Assembly (NCBI GenBank): GCA_964521065.1
Contig: CAZFPQ010000138.1
Location: forward strand, 1 to 17,889
Reading direction: 5' to 3'
DNA length: 17,889 bases
Source of the DNA: CAYVAP01 sp964521065
GTDB lineage: Bacteria > Bacteroidota > Bacteroidia > J057
The position numbers and the translations under genes were made by a program. Every line of letters begins with the position of its first letter. Position 1 is the first letter of the stretch. Shown here piece after piece: positions 6,655 to 14,812 of the stretch. Under the pieces are notes generated by a model that did no database searches, had not been told where the DNA came from, and saw only the letters and a list, made by a program, of their open reading frames with translations.

Positions 6655-8949
6655 TTAACGATAGTGAGGATACACGTAGGTCTCAAAGAATTCTTTGATT
6701 TTCTTCCTTCGCCATGGCAAAAACACCGAGCGATTGATCATCTCATCGTAGTCCGAAGGAACATCGATGTGCTTGGCCCGGCTAGGAGAGTTTATCTCGG
6801 ATAACCAAGCCGAGTGGAGGGGATAATTGAAGTGCACCTCAGGATGCCAGAGTTTGCAGATGGGGCCTTGAGCCAGATTTGCCGCATCAAAGATCCACAC
6901 CTGTGCTTGATACTTTTTATCACCGCTGTCTTGAAGCTTGATTACCATGGTCATGACGATGTAACCATCTTGTGAGAGATCTACTTCGGGCCCTGGGGCT
7001 TGCTCCCTTTGACGAGGAACAAATTGGATGGAGCGCATAAAGGCAGTGATAGGCAACAGGTAATGGTCCTGGATGCTCATGTCACTGGTTTGGGTGCGAA
7101 TCAATACCCCTGGAACAATCTCAGATGAATATTTGGCTACATCCTTGGCTGGGATGATGCGCTCGGGACTGTAATCTTGATAAAGGTCATAGATGAAGCG
7201 GGTCAAAGTCTGGGGGTATAGTCCCTGATTTTGCCAATAGATATTTTTGACTCCAGTACCAATCTGCTCTGGTGAAATGATGTTGCGGTAGCTGTGCAAG
7301 GCTACGGCCCAGGTGTGAGCCCCGACGGCTTCACTGCCACCTGGATTCCCTAGCTGACTGAGGTCTCCGGTCTGGTGGGTGAGGTGGGTTAGCGTCTGAT
7401 CTACCTTTCCCTTTTCGTAATCCAACACATATCTACCTACGCTGCAGACATCCATGTTGCCAATGGCAAAAGAGCCAATCCATTCTTCATCTAGGGGAAT
7501 AGGATCCTGGTCGGGATCTGGACCTACCAATTGATCATAAGGCCGTATCCATTCCGCCGCACAATTGGCTGTATTATTGGCGGTATAAAGGATGACTTTC
7601 CCATCTGGATTGGCGTAGTCTGCATTGAAATGCAGGGTGCTGTGATCTAGGGTGATTTTCTTTGCTTTGACTACTTCTCCCTTCTGCAAGTCAGAGCGCT
7701 TAATGAGGTAGGTATCGGTATGGGACTTTTGTCGGGTGGTGGTATGCTCTCTCAGGAGGCGATCTATGTCCTGCGCCAACTCACTGGGGCTCTCGATGGG
7801 GAAAGTGAAGGTTTGATCGAAGGTGAATTTGAAAGAGGAGTCCATCAGTACGATGTAATCCTCTGAAAGACTGATCTGGTGCATAATTTGGTCAATGCGC
7901 AAATCCTTCCCTGACTCATCCACTACCCGCCACTTCTTCATGCTTCCTTTCAGTCCATCCCAACTCATCAGAAAAACTTGATCCTGGTTATGAAATTCAT
8001 GCTCCACTCCTTGAATTATTTTCTCGAGCCAGCGCAAAAAACGCTGCCAGACATCATCAAGGCGTTCGCCTAGGCTTTGGTGTTTACGAATTCTTTTTCC
8101 AATGGAGCCATAAAACTCCTCCAACTGCTTCATCCTCGCGTCGAAATCATCATTGGGCTTGAGCTCATGCTCGGTGAATCGCTTCAGCTCCTTGTGCACA
8201 TGCTTGGGATACCGTTCTACTGTATCTGCAAAGTGAATGGCGCTCATCAAGGTCTTTAGCGACTTAACAAAGTTGACCATGAAGAACTCCGAAGTATGTG
8301 GATCAAATACTGGGTGAGCAGTGGAAAACATGGTCGGCAGGGGCTTTTGCATGAAGCGAGGCATGGAAGGTGCCCAATCGCTTAGGCGGCCCACCGGTTC
8401 GGTCACCTCCAGCGTCGCTGGATCAAACTCATAGGGACGTCCAGCATCAATGGTAGCCAACAGACGAGGTTGATCATCCTGAGAATATTTTACTGGAATA
8501 ATGGCTGTATTGAGCTGATTCCGAGAACCTAGGACTTTTGACATGCGTCCAAACCCCCGATTCGTAAAGCCAAAGTGCCGGAACCGATGGTCTTTTCGAG
8601 CAGGGCCATTTAACCCTGTGGCTTGATCTGCAAATAGATCTGGTGGAACCAAGACTTTGCTTTGATAATGGACGATTCCTTCTGAGGCTCGGTCAAAATC
8701 TAAACGAATGATTTTGCTGTCTCCCGTGAGGAAGGGGGAGCCATATTCGGGGTTTTCCTTACCCTCTTCCCGGTCTTTTTCTGAGTTGTATTGAGGGAAG
8801 GGCAGGCCACCTGAGTTGACGGTGCCTACTGCAGAGTTGATGAATACATGGCCATGGATGTCGGTAGGGAGATCTTGAGCAGAGAAGCCCTCCACAAAAT
8901 AGAGATCTACCGAGTAAGGTTGGCGATTTGCCTGAGCAAGGGATTGCAT
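6655..8949 (-). CDS. Carotenoid oxygenase (RPE65/lignostilbene dioxygenase) family protein, oversized
   Basis: Non-haem iron enzyme family that cleaves double bonds in carotenoids, apocarotenoids or stilbenes with O2. Family identity rests on four histidines in the expected order and contexts: His212 (STAHPVFDPHTSEFF), His357 (MHQISLSEDYIVLMD), His440 (LHFNADYANPDGKV) and His712 (LHSAWLSEIN). These are the predicted iron ligands of the seven-bladed propeller. At 764 residues the protein is far longer than the usual 450-550. Extra material includes a charged helical insert at about 241-325, a second insert near 371-412 and an acidic loop near 473-490. No signal peptide is visible, so it is probably cytoplasmic. 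The ATG at 8947-8949 lacks a Shine-Dalgarno. It is divergent from the hybrid kinase over 103 bases. Substrate is unknown; no carotenoid biosynthesis gene is nearby. Confidence 0.83.
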   Translation of the reverse strand: MQSLAQANRQPYSVDLYFVEGFSAQDLPTDIHGHVFINSAVGTVNSGGLPFPQYNSEKDREEGKENPEYGSPFLTGDSKIIRLDFDRASEGIVHYQSKVLVPPDLFADQATGLNGPARKDHRFRHFGFTNRGFGRMSKVLGSRNQLNTAIIPVKYSQDDQPRLLATIDAGRPYEFDPATLEVTEPVGRLSDWAPSMPRFMQKPLPTMFSTAHPVFDPHTSEFFMVNFVKSLKTLMSAIHFADTVERYPKHVHKELKRFTEHELKPNDDFDARMKQLEEFYGSIGKRIRKHQSLGERLDDVWQRFLRWLEKIIQGVEHEFHNQDQVFLMSWDGLKGSMKKWRVVDESGKDLRIDQIMHQISLSEDYIVLMDSSFKFTFDQTFTFPIESPSELAQDIDRLLREHTTTRQKSHTDTYLIKRSDLQKGEVVKAKKITLDHSTLHFNADYANPDGKVILYTANNTANCAAEWIRPYDQLVGPDPDQDPIPLDEEWIGSFAIGNMDVCSVGRYVLDYEKGKVDQTLTHLTHQTGDLSQLGNPGGSEAVGAHTWAVALHSYRNIISPEQIGTGVKNIYWQNQGLYPQTLTRFIYDLYQDYSPERIIPAKDVAKYSSEIVPGVLIRTQTSDMSIQDHYLLPITAFMRSIQFVPRQREQAPGPEVDLSQDGYIVMTMVIKLQDSGDKKYQAQVWIFDAANLAQGPICKLWHPEVHFNYPLHSAWLSEINSPSRAKHIDVPSDYDEMINRSVFLPWRRKKIKEFFETYVYPHYR

Positions 8950-9052
8950 GACAGATTTCTTGGGGAATTTTTCAGTAATATAATCGTTTAAACATTAATT
9001 TCCATCCTCTGTCCATGTGCGGGCAGGCGGTCATTAGATACTCCCTTTTGTC
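8950..9052. promoter_or_regulatory. Divergent intergenic region, oxygenase and hybrid kinase
   Basis: These 103 bases must hold the promoters of two divergent genes. The middle is AT-rich (about 8965-9000, including TAATATAATCG and GTTTAAAC), but neither direction shows a clean TAnnTTTG with a spaced TTG. I therefore mark only the region and not individual boxes. Confidence 0.4.
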
Positions 9053-12000
9053 ATGCATCGTCGTTTTTTTATAGCTGGATTTTGTTTGTGCTTTCTCCTC
9101 CTATCACTCCCTTTTGGGACACATGCAAGTGATGGGGCTACCGTATTGATCTTGCAGGATGGGGATAAACGGCTTGTCTCAAACTCCCTATCATTGGACC
9201 CTTATCTATGGGTCTTACCCGATTCCACGGGTGATTTTTTGCTCGAAGACGTGTTAGCTCTCGGTCAACAAACGCAGTTTAGCCAGGCCTATCTTCCCCA
9301 GTTAGATTCTTTTCGATTGGAGGTAGCAGCTTATTGGCTCCGTCTCGAAATAGATCACCAAAGTCCCGTTCACCAATCCTTGCTCATCAACTTTAGTGTC
9401 CCATATGTCGACTGGTATATCCCAACTTCTGATTCTACGTGGCGAGCGGAGCAGTCTGGAATTTTGCTGCCTTTCGAGGAGCGCCCCTTTCTAGATCAGT
9501 ATCAGGATATTCCTATGCTTCCCTTAGAACTTCCTCCTCACCACCAGGGGGTCTATTACGCACGAGTGCAGGTGGATCCTAGTTTGCTGATTACCTCTTC
9601 GCAGCTAAGGCCTTATAACCGAGTGGTGGTCAAACCTGCGGTTGCCACTCAAAAATTGCTGAACCATCACCTTTTCGTGGTGTTAGTGATGGGCATTACC
9701 CTAACCGTGGCTATTTATCACTTGATCTTGTTTTTCTACAATCGAGATCGGCGATTTTGGGTGCTTTCGATGTACAACCTAAGTTTATTTCTGCTGAATT
9801 TTAGTTTCAATGGGTATGTGGCCGAATTCTTTTTTAGCGAAAACTTAGAGCTTTACCACCGCTTCAATGGCTTGATTTTGTTTACTTTCTCAGGGGTGAC
9901 TTCGGTGGCGTTGCTGCGCGGATTCGCAGAAACCCGGGATCACTTTCCCCGCTGGGACCGAGCCATGCAGGTGCTGCTGCTTGGTCATTTACTCATTCTC
10001 GGAACGGGGTTCGTTTTGGCATTTATCCCTACTCCCGAGGCCCAGGCCATGAAAACTGGGGTAGTAAGCATCTGGTTTGCCTACAACTTACTGGGGGACA
10101 TCGTGAGCATTATCCTCTTTATATACGCGACCCGAAAAGGACTAGCGGGGGCCTGGGTATACCTCGTGGCTTTCCTAATTTTGGTGATCAACGTATATGC
10201 CTTCATTTTTGACTACGTGGGTGTCTGGCAAAATGCCTTCGGTGTGACAATCAGCGATTATGTGCCCCAGGACTTGGGGGTAGCCTTGCATGACCTGATT
10301 TTGGCCTTTGGCTTGGCGGCTAGTTTTCGAGCCCTACAGGACGCAAAGTTCAAAGCTGAAACGGAACAACGCTTAGCCCAAGAAAAAGTCCTCAGACAAC
10401 TAGAAAAGGTAGACCAGCTGAAAGACCAGTTTTTAGCCAATACCTCTCACGAGCTTAGAACTCCTTTGAATGGCATCATCGGCTTATCTGAGTCGATCGA
10501 AGACCGCTTGGAAGATGAGGACCTGAAAGAAGACCTGGGCATGATCATCGCTTCAGGCAAACGTCTATCTGCCTTGGTAAATGACATCTTAGACTTTGCG
10601 AAGCTCCGAAACGAAGGAATTCTACTCCGCAAGCGACCCCTAGATCTGCATACGATGGTCTCCATTGTGCGGAGGATCAATTTGCCATTGATTAAAGGGA
10701 GACAGCTAGAACTGGTCAACCAGATTCCCCAAGATTTTCCATGGGTCTTGGCTGATGAGGACCGATTGCAACAGATCTTTTTCAACTTGGTCGGTAATGC
10801 CGTGAAGTTTACCGAAGAAGGACTGATTGAGATCCGTGCAGAAGAAAAGGGAGGCGAAGCGATCGTTTCGGTGCGAGATACGGGGATTGGGATTGCCTCC
10901 GAAAAGCACGATGTAATCTTCGAGGCCTTTCAGCAAGCGGATGGTTCCATCTCACGGGCCTTTTCTGGAACCGGACTAGGTCTCAGTATCACCAAACATC
11001 TGGTCGATTTACATGAAGGGCGCATTTGGGTAGAGTCTGAGTTAGGAAAGGGGTCGACTTTCTTCCTTGCCTTGCCTTTAGCATCCCAAGAACATCGAAA
11101 CCCTCTCCCAGGCAGTCCTGCCCGGGTAGAGGTGGGCATTGATCCCTTGCCTCCAGCGCGCATGGCGGAGTTTATGGCTATCGCTTCTGCTAAAAAGGAA
11201 TCTAAGGAGAGCCTTTCAGCTATCCCATCAAGTCCCTCCTTGGCGCAAGATCTAAAGGGACGTATTCGGGTTTTGATCATCGATGATGAGCCTATCAATC
11301 ATCAGGTATTGAAGAACTTCTTGCAAGGAGAGTCCATAGAGATCACTTCAGCGATGAACGGCAAAGAGGCATTAAAGGTGATTCGGGGAAGGGATAAATT
11401 TGATTTAATTTTGTTGGATCTCATGATGCCTCAGATGTCTGGCTATGAAGTTTGTGAGAGGATCAGGGCTCAATATTTACCGAGTCAGGTACCGGTGATC
11501 ATGGTGACGGCCAAAAACCAAGAGGCGGATATGGTGGAGGGATTCAGCATAGGAGCCAATGACTACATCGTTAAGCCCTTCCGGAAAGATGAGTTTCTAG
11601 CTCGGGTAAAGACCCACTTGAACTTGCATCGAATTCATGCAGCTACGGGTCGTTTTGTCCCTTACGAATTTATCCAAGTTCTAGGCCGACAAACCATCAC
11701 CGATGTGAGATTGGGAGACCAGGTAGAGCGTGAGTTGACGGTGGTTTTTACGGATATCAGGGATTATACTGGCATTGCCGAGCAGCTTACGCCTGAAGAA
11801 AATTTTGCCTTTGTCAATGCTTATGCGGGCGAAATGGGGCCGATTATTTCATCCCACCATGGGTTTGTAAACCAATATATGGGGGATGGAATCATGGCGA
11901 TTTTTATGGATCAGCCAGAGGATGGTCTGAAAGCTTGCATCGCTATGCAGCGCACCATTCATCGGATAAGTGAGGATCCCAAGCAGGCGCCAGCTAAAGG

Positions 12001-12502
12001 ACTGCGGGTAGGGATGGGCATTCATTTGGGCGATCTAATCATGGGCATCATTGGTGATCAACAGCGTACGGATGCTGCTACCATTTCAGATACAGTGAAC
12101 GTAGCGTCCAGAATTGAGGGGCTGACCAAGCACTATGGAGCTTCTATTCTGCTGAGTGAAGACGTTATCCGGCATCTGCCAGCAGATGCTTCCTATGCTA
12201 TTCGGTATTTAGGTCCCGTGCTAGTTAAAGGGAAAAAGACTCCCATTGGCCTGTATGAATGCTTTGAGGGAGACACTGCTCCTCAGCGTGAACTGAAGAT
12301 GACCACCCTTCCTTTGTTCAAGGAAGGATTGGAGCACTATTTCGCCCGTCGCTTCAATGATGCGGTCCTCGCTTTGAAGGGAGTCCTAGACCAAAACCCC
12401 CAAGACGTGGCTGCTAGACGATTTATCCAACAGGCCATCCCTTACATGGAAGAAGGAGCACCAGACGATTGGACTGGTGTGGTCAGAATGCTAGAGAAGT
12501 AG
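9053..12502 (+). CDS. 7TMR-DISM hybrid histidine kinase with receiver and class III nucleotide cyclase domains
   Basis: A one-chain sensor with several outputs, 1149 residues. A signal peptide (1-25, THA cleavage) is followed by an extracytoplasmic 7TMR-DISMED2-like domain (about 30-195), a seven-helix 7TMR-DISM receptor (about 204-425), a coiled coil (about 428-458), a HisKA domain with phospho-acceptor His466 in SHELRTPLNG, and an HATPase with N box FNLVGNAVKF (577-586), G1 DTGIGI and G2 GTGLGLSI. A receiver at about 738-858 has Asp744/Asp745, phospho-acceptor Asp789 and Lys841. A class III cyclase at about 893-1075 has metal ligands Asp901 and Asp945 and transition-state Asn1016 and Arg1020. 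A TPR-like tail (about 1084-1149) ends the chain. The kinase probably phosphorylates its own receiver and so gates cyclase activity; this is inferred. Base-specificity positions are Gln941 and Ala1009, not Lys with Asp or Thr. Confidence 0.94.
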   Translation: MHRRFFIAGFCLCFLLLSLPFGTHASDGATVLILQDGDKRLVSNSLSLDPYLWVLPDSTGDFLLEDVLALGQQTQFSQAYLPQLDSFRLEVAAYWLRLEIDHQSPVHQSLLINFSVPYVDWYIPTSDSTWRAEQSGILLPFEERPFLDQYQDIPMLPLELPPHHQGVYYARVQVDPSLLITSSQLRPYNRVVVKPAVATQKLLNHHLFVVLVMGITLTVAIYHLILFFYNRDRRFWVLSMYNLSLFLLNFSFNGYVAEFFFSENLELYHRFNGLILFTFSGVTSVALLRGFAETRDHFPRWDRAMQVLLLGHLLILGTGFVLAFIPTPEAQAMKTGVVSIWFAYNLLGDIVSIILFIYATRKGLAGAWVYLVAFLILVINVYAFIFDYVGVWQNAFGVTISDYVPQDLGVALHDLILAFGLAASFRALQDAKFKAETEQRLAQEKVLRQLEKVDQLKDQFLANTSHELRTPLNGIIGLSESIEDRLEDEDLKEDLGMIIASGKRLSALVNDILDFAKLRNEGILLRKRPLDLHTMVSIVRRINLPLIKGRQLELVNQIPQDFPWVLADEDRLQQIFFNLVGNAVKFTEEGLIEIRAEEKGGEAIVSVRDTGIGIASEKHDVIFEAFQQADGSISRAFSGTGLGLSITKHLVDLHEGRIWVESELGKGSTFFLALPLASQEHRNPLPGSPARVEVGIDPLPPARMAEFMAIASAKKESKESLSAIPSSPSLAQDLKGRIRVLIIDDEPINHQVLKNFLQGESIEITSAMNGKEALKVIRGRDKFDLILLDLMMPQMSGYEVCERIRAQYLPSQVPVIMVTAKNQEADMVEGFSIGANDYIVKPFRKDEFLARVKTHLNLHRIHAATGRFVPYEFIQVLGRQTITDVRLGDQVERELTVVFTDIRDYTGIAEQLTPEENFAFVNAYAGEMGPIISSHHGFVNQYMGDGIMAIFMDQPEDGLKACIAMQRTIHRISEDPKQAPAKGLRVGMGIHLGDLIMGIIGDQQRTDAATISDTVNVASRIEGLTKHYGASILLSEDVIRHLPADASYAIRYLGPVLVKGKKTPIGLYECFEGDTAPQRELKMTTLPLFKEGLEHYFARRFNDAVLALKGVLDQNPQDVAARRFIQQAIPYMEEGAPDDWTGVVRMLEK

Positions 12503-13015
12503 TCAGTACTGAACGTCGTAATGGACTTCAATCAATCCATTGTCATACATCCCCTGGCGAATGACTTCCAATTTTGCTGAGGGGGAGGGGGGCGGAATCA
12601 AAGGAAGTCCTTCTCCCAAAATAATGGGATGTATGAACACCCGTAGTTCGTCGATTAACTGGTCTTGTAAGCAGGTTTGGATCAAACCTCCTCCACCAAT
12701 GAGCCAAATATGCTCCCCTGGCTCAGACTTCAGCTTGCGAATGAAAGCTACTGCATCCTTGTTGACAAAAGTTACCTGCTGGTGAGAGGCTGGCTGCTGG
12801 TGGGTAAAGACGTAGTTGGTCTTTTCTGGGTAGGGAAAATCTCCCATAGAAAGAATCTGCTCATAGGTTTTTCTCCCCATAAGGGTGGTATCGACCGAGG
12901 AGTAGAAATCTTTGTAACCGTAGTCGGCATCGGTGAAAAGCCAGTCAACCGAGCCATCCGTACGCGCGATGTAGCCATCTAGGCTGGTCGCAATGTATAA
13001 GATGATCTTGCGCAT
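12503..13015 (-). CDS. RibD C-terminal/dihydrofolate-reductase-like NADPH reductase
   Basis: A 170-residue protein of the RibD_C/DHFR-like family (YwjB/YyaP-like), not the classical FolA. It opens with KIILYIATSLDGYIA, the family's first strand and loop, has LMGRKTYEQI at 45-54 (cofactor-binding helix), and the glycine-rich IWLIGGGGLI at 103-112 typical of NADPH binding in this family, followed by DELRVFIHPIILGEG. It is probably a cytoplasmic NADPH-dependent reductase of unknown substrate; true trimethoprim-target activity is not implied. The ATG at 13013-13015 lies 45 bases after the stop of the response regulator gene without a visible promoter, so co-transcription is likely. Its stop codon directly touches that of the convergent kinase gene. 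Confidence 0.85.
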   Translation of the reverse strand: MRKIILYIATSLDGYIARTDGSVDWLFTDADYGYKDFYSSVDTTLMGRKTYEQILSMGDFPYPEKTNYVFTHQQPASHQQVTFVNKDAVAFIRKLKSEPGEHIWLIGGGGLIQTCLQDQLIDELRVFIHPIILGEGLPLIPPPSPSAKLEVIRQGMYDNGLIEVHYDVQY

Positions 13016-13060
13016 GAGTAAGGCATCTATTCGAACATCTGTACAAAAATCGAGCCGATG

Positions 13061-13735
13061 CTATTCATTTACAAACTTATAGCCAACTCCCTTGATGGTT
13101 TTGATGTAGTGGTCTCCGATTTTTTCGCGCAGTTTACGGACGTGAACATCGACCGTACGATCTACCACAAATACATCACCCCAGACGTTCTCCAATAATT
13201 TTTCCCGGCTAAATACTTTTCCAGAACGGGAGGCCAAAAAGAACAATAACTCAAACTCTTTACGGGGAAGGGTCAGCGGCTCTCCAGCTTTTTTGACCAC
13301 GTATTCGTCACGAATAATTTCTAGGTCTCGTACTCGAACCACTGGTGATAAGGCTGTCGAGGAATCTCTACGCAAGACCGCATGAATGCGGCTTAGGAGT
13401 ACCCTCGGCTTGATAGGCTTGGAAATGTAATCATCCGCACCGACGTCAAACCCTGCTAATTCCGAATACTCTTCCGAGCGAGCAGTAAGAAAAATGACAT
13501 ATACACTTTCTAAACCAGGCAAGGCCCGGATTTGGCGACAGGCCTCAATTCCATCCATGCGCGGCATCATGATGTCGAGCAATACGAGATCTGGTTTTTC
13601 CTTCTTAGCCAGCGCGACGGCTTCTTCGCCGTCCATAGCTTTTACTACCTCAAATCCTTCTTGCTCAAGGTTATATTCTAGTAATTCGAGGATATCAGCC
13701 TCATCGTCAACCAGTAAAATTTTTCTCTGTATCAT
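13061..13735 (-). CDS. OmpR/PhoB-family response regulator
   Basis: Cytoplasmic transcription factor of 224 residues. The receiver (about 4-118) has acidic residues Asp10, Asp11 and Glu12, phospho-acceptor Asp54 in LVLLDIMMPRMDG, Thr84 and Lys106 in ISKPIKP. The winged-helix DNA-binding domain (about 130-224) shows the expected PRKEFELLFFLASRSGKVFSRE, a recognition region around VWGDVFVVDRTVDVHVRKLR and the ending IKTIKGVGYKF. All key residues are present. It resembles PhoB-like regulators of Bacteroidota but I cannot assign a specific regulon. No sensor kinase is adjacent on the same strand; the gene 3' of it is the reductase. The hybrid kinase at 9053 has its own receiver and is not an obvious partner. 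Confidence 0.93.
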   Translation of the reverse strand: MIQRKILLVDDEADILELLEYNLEQEGFEVVKAMDGEEAVALAKKEKPDLVLLDIMMPRMDGIEACRQIRALPGLESVYVIFLTARSEEYSELAGFDVGADDYISKPIKPRVLLSRIHAVLRRDSSTALSPVVRVRDLEIIRDEYVVKKAGEPLTLPRKEFELLFFLASRSGKVFSREKLLENVWGDVFVVDRTVDVHVRKLREKIGDHYIKTIKGVGYKFVNE

Positions 13736-13906
13736 ATCCTAAGCAAAAATCATAATCAGGAGTTTATTTCCCGGAAAAGTTGCGGTAATATACAACGACC
13801 CAATCCAAAGAAAAAAAACAGCGCCTGCTATGGCCATAGAGCCCCCTCCCTGCTTGCTTATCTTTGTGGGAGCTCAGACTTATTTCTTCTATTTATTTGA
13901 TGACCT
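13736..13906. promoter_or_regulatory. Divergent control region with palindrome and A-tract
   Basis: 171 bases separate the response regulator from the fructosamine kinase. They contain an eight-base A-tract (13811-13818), a perfect 12-bp palindrome CTATGGCCATAG (13828-13839), and a perfect TAnnTTTG box on the plus strand, TATCTTTG (13859-13866). The palindrome lies 19 bases upstream of that box, where a -33 element would be expected, but no TTG is there. No clear box for the response regulator was found on the minus strand. Confidence 0.45.
13853..13866 (+). promoter_or_regulatory. -7 promoter element of the fructosamine kinase gene
   Basis: The sequence CTTGCTTATCTTTG contains TATCTTTG, a perfect TAnnTTTG box. 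The same 14 bases occur just before lpxK at 17085-17098. The box ends 40 bases before the ATG, giving a leader of roughly 35 bases. Confidence 0.55.
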
Positions 13907-14776
13907 ATGTCCCTCCCCGTCACTCTTCAAGCATCGCTAGCCAATCATTTTCAAGGAGTTTTACGGAAGTATTCCCCTGTGGGGGGAGGTTGTATCCATC
14001 ATGGACAAAGGATAGAGTTTGAAGATGGTCGGATATTCTTTTTGAAATTTAACCAACAAGAATTTAGGGATCATTTTCAAGCAGAGCTAGAGGGGCTTGC
14101 TCTATTGAGAGAAGCGGCGGCCTTGAGGGTCCCAAGGGAGGTGCAAATAAGTTCCCTAGATGTGGAGCACCCTTGGCTTGCCATGGAATGGATTGAGCCA
14201 GGGATGAAGAAAAAGACCTTTTGGTCACTGCTAGGGCAGGGACTGGCTCAGCTTCATCGGCACTCAAGGGGAGAGTTTGGGCTAGAGCTAGATAACTATA
14301 TTGGTTCCTTGCCTCAGTCAAATCGAAGTCATGCCACCTGGGCCGATTTTTGGGTGCAGGAACGAATAGAGCCCCAGGTGAAAAGAGGAAGAGATCATGG
14401 ATATTTAGAACGAAGTGCTTCTCGATCCTTTGAGCGCCTTTTTCATCGAGCCGAAACGCTTTTTCCTAAAGAGCCGCCCGCTTTGATACATGGCGATCTT
14501 TGGGGCGGTAACTTGTTGACAGATCTATCGGGAAATCCTGTTCTTATTGACCCCGCGACCTACTTTGGCCATCGGGAGATGGAAATTGCCTTCATGGGAC
14601 TTTTTGACCAGATACCCGATCCTTTTTTCGAGGCTTATCAAGCTGATTATCCCCTGGAGCCGGGCTGGCGTAATCGCCAGGATTTATGCAATTTGTACCC
14701 CTTGCTGGTCCACCTTAACCTGTTTGGGGAAAGCTATCGTTCTTCCGTGATGCGCACCCTAAATGCTTATTTGTAA
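13907..14776 (+). CDS. Fructosamine/ketosamine-3-kinase family protein
   Basis: Cytoplasmic kinase of the fructosamine kinase family (289 residues, normal length). Members phosphorylate sugar adducts on protein or free amines, which then break down and so reverse glycation. Visible motifs are the nucleotide loop SPVGGGCIHHGQRI (23-36), catalytic-type Lys47 in FFLKFN, LAMEWIEPG in the hinge (91-99), the catalytic loop IHGDLWGGN (194-202) and the metal-binding LIDPATYFGHREMEIAFM (213-230). All are consistent with an active enzyme. No Shine-Dalgarno precedes the ATG; an overlapping ATG at 13900 is in another frame and leads nowhere. The lipoprotein gene begins 36 bases after its stop and is probably co-transcribed. 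Confidence 0.92.
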   Translation: MSLPVTLQASLANHFQGVLRKYSPVGGGCIHHGQRIEFEDGRIFFLKFNQQEFRDHFQAELEGLALLREAAALRVPREVQISSLDVEHPWLAMEWIEPGMKKKTFWSLLGQGLAQLHRHSRGEFGLELDNYIGSLPQSNRSHATWADFWVQERIEPQVKRGRDHGYLERSASRSFERLFHRAETLFPKEPPALIHGDLWGGNLLTDLSGNPVLIDPATYFGHREMEIAFMGLFDQIPDPFFEAYQADYPLEPGWRNRQDLCNLYPLLVHLNLFGESYRSSVMRTLNAYL

Positions 14777-14812
14777 GTCAAGGGGAGGTCTAACACATTC
14801 TAAACGTCCATA

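Noticed and set aside
6655..9052. The carotenoid oxygenase and hybrid kinase as a dedicated light or retinal-sensing system
   Set aside because: No rhodopsin, PAS/GAF or chromophore-binding signature is present in the kinase, and the seven helices are of the 7TMR-DISM kind without a retinal lysine motif. Only divergent placement links the two genes.
10930..11298. 122-codon minus-strand frame inside the hybrid kinase, with further frames at 10447-10785 and 10706-10936
   Set aside because: These are antisense to conserved HATPase, HisKA and linker coding sequence, with Arg/Ser-rich shadow-like composition and no recognisable motif.
12503..13015. Annotation as the housekeeping dihydrofolate reductase FolA
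   Set aside because: The GGGG cofactor loop and overall layout match the RibD C-terminal-like family; the typical FolA N-terminal pattern with its WHLPxD-like motif is absent.
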